DNA from: DATDCV01 sp036524155
GTDB lineage: Bacteria; Verrucomicrobiota; Verrucomicrobiia; Limisphaerales; UBA8199
NCBI GenBank assembly: GCA_036524155.1
Contig: DATDCV010000237.1
Coordinates: 1 to 14,261 of the forward strand
Length of the DNA stretch: 14,261 nucleotides
Reading direction: 5' to 3'
The translations under genes were made by a program, and so were the position numbers. Under the pieces are notes generated by a model. It had not been told where the DNA came from. It saw only the letters and a program-made list of their open reading frames with translations, and searched no databases. Positions 1 through 5,611 of the stretch are shown here, in pieces (position 1 is the stretch's first letter; every line of letters begins with the position of its first letter).

Positions 1-105
1 GATTTCGAAGCCCTCGAGCAGTTGCAGAAGCAGCTCGTCAGCGAGCGCAAAACCATCCGCGCGGAGTTCGAAGAGAAGAAGGAGAAGCTGCGCCAGGGAA
101 CCTAA
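1..105 (+). CDS. 3' end of an unidentified coiled-coil-like protein
   Basis: The first 105 bases read open in frame 1 and end with TAA at 103-105, giving the last 34 residues of a protein that starts outside the window. The visible tail is very rich in Glu, Lys, Gln and Arg, with leucines at intervals (ALEQLQKQLV, then EFEEKKEKLRQGT), as in the end of an amphipathic helix or coiled coil. No domain can be named from so little sequence. The next gene is on the same strand 170 bp downstream. Confidence 0.6.
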   Translation, partial: DFEALEQLQKQLVSERKTIRAEFEEKKEKLRQGT

Positions 106-143
106 ACCCGAAGCGCCAAACCCGCCGACCGGAGGCGCCTGCC

Positions 144-159
144 GGCGCCATATGGTGCC
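144..159. repeat. Short near-perfect palindrome between genes
   Basis: GGCGCCATATGGTGCC is self-complementary except for one G/T pair. It lies in the 170-bp gap between the truncated first gene and the Sel1-repeat gene. It could be a regulatory palindrome or part of a terminator hairpin, but no T-run follows, so its role is unknown. Confidence 0.3.
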
Positions 160-222
160 CTCGGCTTTCGGGTCCCGGTGGAGTCCGGTGTTGCGGGATC
201 GCGCCTTTGATCGCTTACACCC

Positions 223-251
223 TTGAATTCCTGCGCGCCGGAATCTAATTT
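223..251 (+). promoter_or_regulatory. Weak sigma70-like promoter candidate for the Sel1 gene
   Basis: TTGAAT at 223-228 (4 of 6 to TTGACA) is followed after 17 bp by TAATTT at 246-251. A better -10 match, TCTAAT at 244-249, gives a spacing of 15. It lies 25-50 bp before the ATG at 276. Sequence matching only; weak. Confidence 0.22.
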
Positions 252-275
252 TCTTTCACAGCGACGGATTGTTCT

Positions 276-1019
276 ATGGCGGAAGTAAGCCGGCACACGT
301 GGCAGAATTTCGACGAGATGCGCAAAGCCGCCGAGGAAGGCGACTCGGCGGCGCAGTGCTATCTCGGGATCTGCTATCAAACTGGCCAGGGCGTGGCGCA
401 GGACTACCCGCAGGCGGTGCGATGGTTTCGGCGCGCGGCGGACCAGAATGACGAGGCGGCCCAGTGTTACCTCGGCTTCTGCTACCAAAACGGCCTGGGC
501 GTTCCCCAGGAATACGGGCAGGCGGCGAAGTGGTTTCGCGAGGCGGCCGAGCAGGGCGACCCGGCGGCGCAGTTCAACCTGGGAGTGCTGTACGAAACCG
601 GCCAGGGCGTGCCGCAAAATTACGCGGAAGCGGTCAAGTGGTACCACGCGGCGGCCGAACAGGGCGAGCCCCAGGCGCAATTCAATCTCGGCGTGTTTTA
701 CGAGACCGGCCAGGTTGTTCCCCAGAATTACGAGGAGGCCGTCCGCTGGTACCTGGCGGCAGCCGAACAGGAGTGCGCCCCCGCCCAGTGCAACCTTGGT
801 CTCTGCTATGAGACCGGGCGTGGCGTCCCCAAAAACGTCCACGAAGCGGTAAAATGGTTCATCCGCGCCGCCCGCCAGGGCGACAAAACAGCTCAGCACA
901 ACCTGGGCGTTTACTACGCGACGCTGGAGGCCGCCGAAGCGGCCACCGCCCAAAAACCCTCTGCCACCGGAGACGAACCGGCTGCGGAAGCGGCCGGCGA
1001 TGGTGCTCTCACCCGCTGA
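276..1019 (+). CDS. Sel1-like (TPR-type) repeat protein
   Basis: This 247-residue protein is almost entirely Sel1-like repeats, which form pairs of antiparallel helices and act as protein-interaction scaffolds. The repeat signature AAQCYLG / AAQFNLG recurs exactly every 36 residues at about 25, 61, 97, 133, 169 and 205. Each is followed by a YxTGxGVPQNYxEAVKWY-type segment, giving five full repeats and a partial sixth. The last ~35 residues are an Ala/Glu-rich low-complexity tail. There is no signal peptide or membrane segment, so a cytoplasmic location is likely. The start is the ATG at 276, just before the first repeat; no strong Shine-Dalgarno sequence is visible. The regular repeats (108-bp period in DNA) suggest expansion by duplication. 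The partner is unknown. Confidence 0.9.
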   Translation: MAEVSRHTWQNFDEMRKAAEEGDSAAQCYLGICYQTGQGVAQDYPQAVRWFRRAADQNDEAAQCYLGFCYQNGLGVPQEYGQAAKWFREAAEQGDPAAQFNLGVLYETGQGVPQNYAEAVKWYHAAAEQGEPQAQFNLGVFYETGQVVPQNYEEAVRWYLAAAEQECAPAQCNLGLCYETGRGVPKNVHEAVKWFIRAARQGDKTAQHNLGVYYATLEAAEAATAQKPSATGDEPAAEAAGDGALTR

Positions 1020-1097
1020 CCGCGGTGGCGCCGGCGCATGGCTCAACGCCAGGCCAACCCGGTGGTAACCTGCGGCCCGCGCCCACGACCATTCTCT

Positions 1098-1121
1098 CCC
1101 CTCGCCCTGAAAGGCGAGGGG
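1098..1121. repeat. Perfect 9-bp-stem hairpin in intergenic DNA
   Basis: CCCCTCGCC at 1098-1106 pairs perfectly with GGCGAGGGG at 1113-1121 around a 6-base loop. It could terminate transcription from the Sel1 gene, but no T-run follows and it lies ~80 bp past the stop. The phrase resembles GC-rich palindromes often dispersed in PVC-group genomes (recollection, not searched). Only one copy is in the window. Confidence 0.45.
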
Positions 1122-1320
1122 GCGCGGACTGTGCGGACCACGCCCCCAGCGCCGGGCGGAACCCAACATGTCGATCCGCCCCGCGTCATGACATGTTCGG
1201 AGACCGGCAGCGGATTCACAATTCGCTCTATTACTGACTGTCGTCGGGTTGATTTCGGACCGAGGGCCCGCGTGGTCCCACGCATTGAAGCGACGGCTTC
1301 TGACTCGGCGTCCGGCTCCC

Positions 1321-1349
1321 TTGTCAAAAAAGAAATCTTAAGATATCAG
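1321..1349 (+). promoter_or_regulatory. Candidate promoter for the GH97 gene
   Basis: TTGTCA at 1321-1326 (5 of 6 to TTGACA) and TATCAG at 1344-1349 (4 of 6 to TATAAT) are separated by 17 bp. They lie in a locally A/T-rich stretch. Transcription would begin around 1356, giving a leader of only ~12 bases before the ATG at 1368. Motif match only. Confidence 0.35.
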
Positions 1350-1367
1350 CAGTCGGGAATGCGGGAC

Positions 1368-3284
1368 ATGACCTCCAGGTATCTGCACGACCCTAACCGG
1401 CCTCTCGGTCGGAAGGCGCCGCAGCGAACGTCCCTGTCCTGCCTCCTTATGTCCCTCCTGCTGGCCTGTAATACCCCGGCAGCTCCGAGCCAGCCGCTCA
1501 CTCTCCAGTCTCCCAATGGCGACCTGGCGATCGGTTTCAGGCTCACCTCAAGCGGGCAACCGCAATGGAGTGTGACCTATCGCGGCCAGCCCATCCTCGC
1601 TGATTCACCTCTGGGGCTTCGGTTCGCCGATGGATCCGCGCTGGATAGCGGACTCGGGCTCGTTGAAAAAACCGTCAGCAGTCATGATGAAACGTGGGAA
1701 ACCTCCATCTCTGAGCGCCGCCGGATCAGGGACCAATACAACCAATTGATTGTCGATTTGCAGCGTGGTCAACCGTCGCCGCGCAGACTGCGTCTAACGT
1801 TCCGGGCCGCCGACGAAGGCGCCGCGGTGTGTTATACTTTGCCGGAGCAGCCGGGCGTTGAGTCTTTCACTATCGCTGGCGAGGCCACCGAGTTCCGGTT
1901 CAGCGCGGACCACCGATGCTGGCCGGTGTATTCGGCGCAGGGTGTTTACACTAACAAACCGCTCTCCCAAGTCGGCGCCAATTGCGAGCGGCCACTGGTA
2001 ATCGAGATGACCAACGGGCTAACCGCAGCGGTGGGCGAGGCGCGTCTGGTGGACTACCCCCGGATGCGGCTCAAGAACGCCCCCGGCCAACCGCTTACGC
2101 TCGCCCCCGACCTCGCCGGTTCGGCCAGCGGCTCAACGCCCTTCACCACTCCATGGCGATTTGTCATGGTCGCTAATTCGCCCAGCCAGTTGCTCGAACA
2201 GAATTACTGTGTGCTGAACCTGAACGATCCGAGTGCGCTCGCTTCGACCGGCTGGATCAAGCCCGGCAAGGTCATTCGTGAAACGACCTTGAGCACCGGC
2301 GGCGGCCTGGCCTGTGTCGATTTTGCGGTCAATGCAGGCCTGCAATACGTCGAGTTCGACGCCGGGTGGTATGGGCCGGAGAATTCCGATACGTCCGACG
2401 CCCGCCGTGTCAGTGTGAACACTAACCGGCCTCAAGGCGGCCTCGACCTGCAACCGGTCATCCGTTACGCGAACGATCGGGGCATTGGCGTTCTGCTTTA
2501 CGTCAATCAGCGCGCGCTCAGCCGGCAACTGGACGACCTGCTGCCGTTGTACCAGCGCTGGGGCGTCAAGGGCCTCAAGTTCGGCTTCGTCAACGTGGGC
2601 CCGCAGAAGTGGACCGCGTGGCTGCACGATGCGGTGCGCCAGTGCGCGCAACACCAGATGGTGGTCGACATCCACGACGAATATCGTCCCACGGGCTGGT
2701 CGCGTACCTACCCCAACCTGCTCACGCAGGAGGGTGTCCGCGGCAACGAAGAGATGCCGCCCGCGTGGCACAACCTGGTGCTGCCGTTCACCCGCTATCT
2801 CTGCGGCCCGGCCGATTACACGTTTTGTTGGTACGACCGCCGCCTCAAAACGACCCACGCTCACCAACTCGCAGCGTCGGTCGTGTACTTCAGCCCGCTG
2901 CAGTTCCTTTTCTGGTACGACCGGCCCGCGCAGTGCCTTTGGGAGCCGGAACTCGAGTTTTGGAAGCAGCTCCCGACGGTGTGGGACGAGACCCGCATCC
3001 TGCACGGCTCCATTGGCCAGTACATCACCACGGCCCGGAGAGCAGGCAGCGAGTGGTACCTGGGAACACTTAACGCCGGAGAGCGCCGCCAACTTGAAAT
3101 TCCGTTGTCATTCCTGTCCCCGGGGCGGCAATTCAGCGCCCGCGTCTACAGCGACGCCGAACCCAACGGAGCATCGCCCCGGGAAGTCGCCATCCGCAGC
3201 CTGACCGTCGACGCCACCGCCGTCCTGCGGGCTGACCTTGCCACTAACGGCGGCCAGGCAGTAAGAATCATGCCTTCAAAATAG
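1368..3284 (+). CDS. GH97-family glycoside hydrolase, putative lipoprotein
   Basis: This 638-residue protein matches glycoside hydrolase family 97 (SusB-type alpha-glucosidase / alpha-galactosidase family) in order and length. Residues ~43-280 form the N-terminal beta-sandwich (LTLQSPNGDLAIGF). Residues ~285-545 form the (beta/alpha)8 catalytic domain with IKPGKV, YVEFDAGWYG, KGLKFGFV, HDEYRPTGWSRTYPN and QEGVRGNEEMP. A C-terminal beta domain follows. The ATG at 1368 gives a basic n-region, a hydrophobic run and a lipobox LLAC with Cys34, so export and lipid anchoring are likely; ATG 1359 is an alternative start. E461 aligns with the family general acid and E455 with a metal ligand. The position that is the Asp nucleophile in retaining members is Gly here (KFGF), as in inverting members. 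D437 stands where SusB has a Glu base. These alignments are from memory, and the substrate is not predictable. Confidence 0.85.
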   Translation: MTSRYLHDPNRPLGRKAPQRTSLSCLLMSLLLACNTPAAPSQPLTLQSPNGDLAIGFRLTSSGQPQWSVTYRGQPILADSPLGLRFADGSALDSGLGLVEKTVSSHDETWETSISERRRIRDQYNQLIVDLQRGQPSPRRLRLTFRAADEGAAVCYTLPEQPGVESFTIAGEATEFRFSADHRCWPVYSAQGVYTNKPLSQVGANCERPLVIEMTNGLTAAVGEARLVDYPRMRLKNAPGQPLTLAPDLAGSASGSTPFTTPWRFVMVANSPSQLLEQNYCVLNLNDPSALASTGWIKPGKVIRETTLSTGGGLACVDFAVNAGLQYVEFDAGWYGPENSDTSDARRVSVNTNRPQGGLDLQPVIRYANDRGIGVLLYVNQRALSRQLDDLLPLYQRWGVKGLKFGFVNVGPQKWTAWLHDAVRQCAQHQMVVDIHDEYRPTGWSRTYPNLLTQEGVRGNEEMPPAWHNLVLPFTRYLCGPADYTFCWYDRRLKTTHAHQLAASVVYFSPLQFLFWYDRPAQCLWEPELEFWKQLPTVWDETRILHGSIGQYITTARRAGSEWYLGTLNAGERRQLEIPLSFLSPGRQFSARVYSDAEPNGASPREVAIRSLTVDATAVLRADLATNGGQAVRIMPSK

Positions 3285-3292
3285 AACCGCGC
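3285..3292 (+). repeat. Direct repeat flanking palindromic element copy A (left)
   Basis: AACCGCGC starts immediately after the GH97 stop codon and recurs at 3405-3412, just outside the right end of element copy A. This is interpreted as a target-site duplication. It is 8 bp here, against 9 bp at the other two copies; a substitution at the outer base would explain the shorter match. Confidence 0.6.
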
Positions 3293-3404
3293 GTATCCGC
3301 TCAGTCTTGGGTCGGAGCGCCGATTTCTAATCGGCTTAACCGCGCCGACGGCCGCGTGTAAGCCGAGTGCAACTCGGCGCTCCGCCCCAAGACTGAGCGA
3401 ACAC
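3293..3404 (+). mobile_element. Palindromic MITE-like element, copy A
   Basis: This ~112-bp non-coding element is nearly palindromic over its whole length. The arms at 3298-3323 and 3374-3399 pair at 25 of 26 positions. Inside them are two smaller hairpins, GCCGA-loop-TCGGC on the left (TTTCTAA loop region) and GCCGAGT-GCA-ACTCGGC on the right. The middle is a GC-rich core. It starts with GTATCCGCTCAG, ends with CTGAGCG plus a few bases, and is bounded by the direct repeat AACCGCGC. Two close relatives lie at 4591-4709 and 13120-13230. It has no coding capacity, so any transposition would need a transposase supplied from elsewhere. Confidence 0.8.
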
Positions 3405-3412
3405 AACCGCGC
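3405..3412 (+). repeat. Direct repeat flanking palindromic element copy A (right)
   Basis: Second copy of AACCGCGC (first at 3285-3292), directly downstream of the element. Confidence 0.6.
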
Positions 3413-3422
3413 CGCAACCCGC

Positions 3423-3450
3423 TTGACAAGGCATGACCCTCTCGTACCAT
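3423..3450 (+). promoter_or_regulatory. Candidate sigma70 promoter of recA
   Basis: A perfect TTGACA at 3423-3428 is followed after 16 bp by TACCAT at 3445-3450 (4 of 6 to TATAAT). The expected start near 3457 gives a ~23-base leader to the ATG at 3480. It lies just downstream of element copy A. No convincing LexA operator overlaps it, so SOS control cannot be claimed. Confidence 0.55.
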
Positions 3451-3479
3451 GGCGCCCGTTCGAATTCTGACTGACGTAT

Positions 3480-4556
3480 ATGCCTCCAAAAACCACCGAG
3501 AAAACACCCGACAAAACCGGCGAAGCTAAAGCCGCCGAAGACGCCAAAGTGGCCGCTGCGCGCCAGCGCGAACTGGAGGCCGCGATCTCATCCATTACCA
3601 AGGCTTATGGTGAGGGCAGTATTATGCGCCTGGGCGACGCCCGCGCGCTGAAGCAGATCGAAGTCATCCCCACCGGCGCCCTCGCCCTCGACCTGGCGCT
3701 GGGAGTTGGCGGCGTCCCGCGGGGGCGGGTGGTGGAGATTTTCGGCCCGGAATCGTCGGGCAAAACCACCTTGATGCTGCACGTAATCGCCAACGCGCAA
3801 AAGGCGGGCGGCCTGGCGGCGTTCATCGACGCGGAGCACGCGCTGGACCCCGCCTACGCCAAGCGTTTGGGGGTCAACCTGGAGGATTTGCTCGTGTCGC
3901 AGCCGGACAGCGGCGAGGAGGCCCTGTCGATCTGTGAAACGCTGGCGCGCTCGAATGCGCTCGACGTCATCGTGATCGATTCCGTGGCCGCCCTGGTGCC
4001 CAAAGCCGAGCTCGAGGGCGAGATGGGCATGGCGACGATGGGTATGCAGGCGCGGTTGATGAGCCAGGCGCTGCGCAAGCTGACGGCGGTGCTGGCCAAG
4101 GCCAAAACAACCTGCGTTTTCACCAACCAGATTCGGGAGAAGGTCGGCGTGATGTTCGGCAATCCGGAAACCACGCCTGGCGGCAAGGCGCTTAAGTTTT
4201 ACGCCAGCGTGCGGCTGGACATCCGCCGCAAGGACACCCTCAAAGACGCGGCGGGAAACGCCGTTGGCAATCATGTCAAAGTGAAGGTCGTCAAAAACAA
4301 GGTGGCCCCGCCCTTCGCGGAGGCTGAGTTCGACATCCTTTACAACCACGGCATCAACAAGGAGGGCAGCGTCCTGGATGTCGGCGTGGAGTCGGGAGTC
4401 GTGGACAAAAAAGGCGCCTGGCTGCAGTTCAACGGGGAGCTGATCGGGCAAGGCAAAGAAGCCGCCCAGAAGGCCCTGGCCGAAACGCCGGAGCTGGGCC
4501 TCAAAATCGTCGAAGCCATCATGGCCAAACGCAGCCTCCAGGCCGCCGCCGGCTGA
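3480..4556 (+). CDS. recA: RecA recombinase
   Basis: RecA binds single-stranded DNA as an ATP-dependent filament, carries out strand exchange in homologous recombination, and is the usual coprotease for LexA self-cleavage. The 358-residue product has Walker A GPESSGKT (89-96), the catalytic Glu119 in FIDAEHALD, Walker B VIVIDS (163-168), TNQIR (215-219), loop L2 with GVMFGNPETTPGGKALKF (223-240), and the C-terminal GINKEGSVLDVG and KGAWLQF segments. Compared with E. coli RecA it has an extra ~20-residue charged N-terminus and ends in AKRSLQAAAG without the usual acidic tail. Loop L1 reads GMATMG where E. coli has GDSHMG. The ATG at 3480 is the only start that fits the promoter and the N-terminal helix. 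recA stands alone, bracketed by two copies of the palindromic element. Confidence 0.98.
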   Translation: MPPKTTEKTPDKTGEAKAAEDAKVAAARQRELEAAISSITKAYGEGSIMRLGDARALKQIEVIPTGALALDLALGVGGVPRGRVVEIFGPESSGKTTLMLHVIANAQKAGGLAAFIDAEHALDPAYAKRLGVNLEDLLVSQPDSGEEALSICETLARSNALDVIVIDSVAALVPKAELEGEMGMATMGMQARLMSQALRKLTAVLAKAKTTCVFTNQIREKVGVMFGNPETTPGGKALKFYASVRLDIRRKDTLKDAAGNAVGNHVKVKVVKNKVAPPFAEAEFDILYNHGINKEGSVLDVGVESGVVDKKGAWLQFNGELIGQGKEAAQKALAETPELGLKIVEAIMAKRSLQAAAG

Positions 4557-4581
4557 GGTCCCGGCAGCGATTGCGCGCCTT

Positions 4582-4590
4582 CGATTTCGC
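4582..4590 (+). repeat. Direct repeat flanking palindromic element copy B (left)
   Basis: CGATTTCGC recurs exactly at 4710-4718 on the other side of element copy B. It ends at the base before the element's GTATC start, as in copies A and C. Interpreted as a 9-bp target-site duplication. Confidence 0.7.
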
Positions 4591-4709
4591 GTATCGGCTC
4601 AGTTTTGGGTCGGAGCGCCGATTTTTAATCGGCTTAAGCGCGCCGACGGCTGCGTGTAAGCTGAGTGCAACTCGGCGCTCCGACCCAAGGTTCAGCGGAT
4701 ACGCGGTTA
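4591..4709 (+). mobile_element. Palindromic MITE-like element, copy B
   Basis: This ~119-bp copy shares the arms, the two internal hairpins and the core of copies A and C, and begins GTATCGGCTCAG. It is the most diverged copy: its ends read TCAGTTTTGGG and CCCAAGGTTCAG, so the outer stem carries mismatches. Its right end is about 7 bp longer (GCGGATACGCGGTTA). The flanking 9-bp direct repeats are perfect. It lies 34 bp after the recA stop and before the infC promoter, in the same orientation as both genes. Confidence 0.8.
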
Positions 4710-4718
4710 CGATTTCGC
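4710..4718 (+). repeat. Direct repeat flanking palindromic element copy B (right)
   Basis: Second, identical copy of CGATTTCGC (first at 4582-4590). Confidence 0.7.
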
Positions 4719-4729
4719 CAATTATTTGC

Positions 4730-4758
4730 TTGCCAACGCGTGCCCTTTTCGATAGAGT
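4730..4758 (+). promoter_or_regulatory. Candidate promoter of infC
   Basis: TTGCCA at 4730-4735 (5 of 6) and TAGAGT at 4753-4758 (4 of 6) have a 17-bp spacer in an A/T-richer stretch just downstream of element copy B. The implied leader to the infC start is ~75-80 bases, long enough for leader control. Motif match only. Confidence 0.4.
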
Positions 4759-4813
4759 TTACGCATAGATATTTTGTCGATGAGTAGTGCGTTTATGCTG
4801 TCTTAATAAGTGC

Positions 4814-4846
4814 ATGAATAAGCTCCAACCGATGAGGGTGTCTTGA
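4814..4846 (+). CDS. Possible 10-residue leader peptide overlapping the infC start
   Basis: ATG at 4814 opens a frame MNKLQPMRVS that stops at TGA 4844-4846, overlapping the infC start codon (TTG at 4843-4845) as TTGA. The infC Shine-Dalgarno-like GAGGG lies inside it, so ribosomes finishing this frame would stop on the infC initiation site. No strong ribosome binding site precedes it. It may be chance; translational coupling is an inference. Confidence 0.25.
   Translation: MNKLQPMRVS
4834..4838 (+). promoter_or_regulatory. Ribosome binding site fixing the TTG start of infC
   Basis: GAGGG lies 4 bases before TTG 4843. The infC frame has a stop (TAA at 4819-4821) and no ATG or GTG between that stop and the TTG. 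TTG is therefore the only usable start that keeps the whole N-terminal domain. Confidence 0.55.
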
Positions 4847-5577
4847 GCCGCCCTTTTCCTTCACGTCCTTCTTCCTTCTCCGGTCCGTTCGTCAGGGTTA
4901 ACGGGAAGATTCGTGCGCGCGAGGTCCGCGTCATCGGGGATGAGGGCAAGCAACTCGGGGTAATGTCGCTGGGCGAAGCATTGACTCTGGCGCGCGCCAA
5001 CGGGGTGGATTTGGTCGAGGTCGCCGCCACGGCGACGCCGCCGGTCTGCCGCCTGGTGGACTACGGCAAGTTCAGGTACGAACAGGCCAAGCGCGACAAG
5101 GAATCCCGGAAACACCAGCACGCGACGAAAGTCAAAGAGGTCCAGCTCAGCCCCAAGATCGACCCGCACGATCTAAGCGTGAAAGTGGGCCACGCAGTCG
5201 ATTTTCTGTGCGAGGATATGAAGGTCAAAGTGACCCTCAAGTTCCGGGGACGCGAGATGGCCCACACCGAATTCGGCTTTCAAGTCATCGAGAAGTTTCT
5301 GGCGGAGATCACCCCGTATGGCCACCCCGATTTTGCCGCCAAGCTCACCGGCAAGGCCATCAACGTCATGATCAGTCCGCTGCCGCGCAACAAGCGCGCG
5401 AAGCATCCGCAGGAAGGCCACGCCGCCGCTCCTCCACCCACCGCGCCGCACCCTCAGCCATCGGCGCAGCCGCAAACCCCTCGGCCGGCCCCGGCGCCGG
5501 ATCGTTCCGCTAAGCCCGAAGAGGCGCGCAACGACGGGTTCACCAATAATCCCTTCGCGCAGTTGGAAGTCAAATAA
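4843..5577 (+). CDS. infC: Translation initiation factor IF-3, TTG start, extended C-terminus
   Basis: IF-3 binds the 30S subunit, prevents 50S joining and checks the start codon and initiator tRNA. The N-domain (about 16-85) shows VRVNGKIRAREVRVIG and EVAATATPPVCRLVDYGKF. A basic linker (YEQAKRDKESRK...) follows. The C-domain (about 99-182) shows KEVQLSPKIDPHDLSVKV, VKVTLKFRGREMAH and the closing VMISPLPR. At 244 residues it is ~60 longer than E. coli IF-3 (180). The excess is a Pro/Ala/Gln-rich tail (186-244) ending FTNNPFAQLEVK. It starts with TTG; many bacteria use rare infC starts for autoregulation by IF-3, so similar control is plausible. The usual partners rpmI and rplT do not follow; the next gene is convergent. 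Confidence 0.95.
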   Translation: MSRPFPSRPSSFSGPFVRVNGKIRAREVRVIGDEGKQLGVMSLGEALTLARANGVDLVEVAATATPPVCRLVDYGKFRYEQAKRDKESRKHQHATKVKEVQLSPKIDPHDLSVKVGHAVDFLCEDMKVKVTLKFRGREMAHTEFGFQVIEKFLAEITPYGHPDFAAKLTGKAINVMISPLPRNKRAKHPQEGHAAAPPPTAPHPQPSAQPQTPRPAPAPDRSAKPEEARNDGFTNNPFAQLEVK

Positions 5578-5586
5578 AGGGCCCGC

Positions 5587-5605
5587 GACACCCCAAATGT
5601 GTGTC
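5587..5605. terminator. Small hairpin between convergent infC and oxidoreductase genes
   Basis: GACAC at 5587-5591 can pair with GTGTC at 5601-5605 in the 34-bp space between two convergent stop codons. The stem is only 5 bp and has no T-run, so it is a weak bidirectional terminator candidate. Confidence 0.2.
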
Positions 5606-5611
5606 AGGGTT

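Larger units (their letters stand above)
1020..1358. other. Intergenic region with hairpins, no gene seen
   Basis: These ~340 bases between the Sel1 and GH97 genes contain no convincing gene. The open frame running through them in phase with the GH97 gene is low-complexity and lacks a ribosome binding site. Visible structure includes a 9-bp stem at 1098-1121, a small hairpin GCGTGG/CCACGC at 1270-1283, and an A/T-rich stretch with a promoter-like pair near 1321-1349. Confidence 0.6.

Noticed and set aside
102..1169. 355-residue minus-strand open frame
   Set aside because: It is antisense to the clear Sel1-repeat gene; its apparent internal repeats mirror the 108-bp repeats on the other strand, and its start region is low-complexity intergenic DNA.
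1038..1367. N-terminal extension of the GH97 frame
   Set aside because: The extra 110 residues are low-complexity, cross a hairpin and a promoter candidate, and would bury the lipoprotein signal peptide inside the protein.
2133..3092. 319-residue minus-strand open frame
   Set aside because: Antisense shadow of the GH97 catalytic domain with no recognisable motifs.
3451..3479. Possible LexA operator before recA (CGTTCGAATTCTGAC)
   Set aside because: It contains only a GAATTC-type palindrome and does not fit the spaced LexA box types known to me, so SOS control is not claimed.
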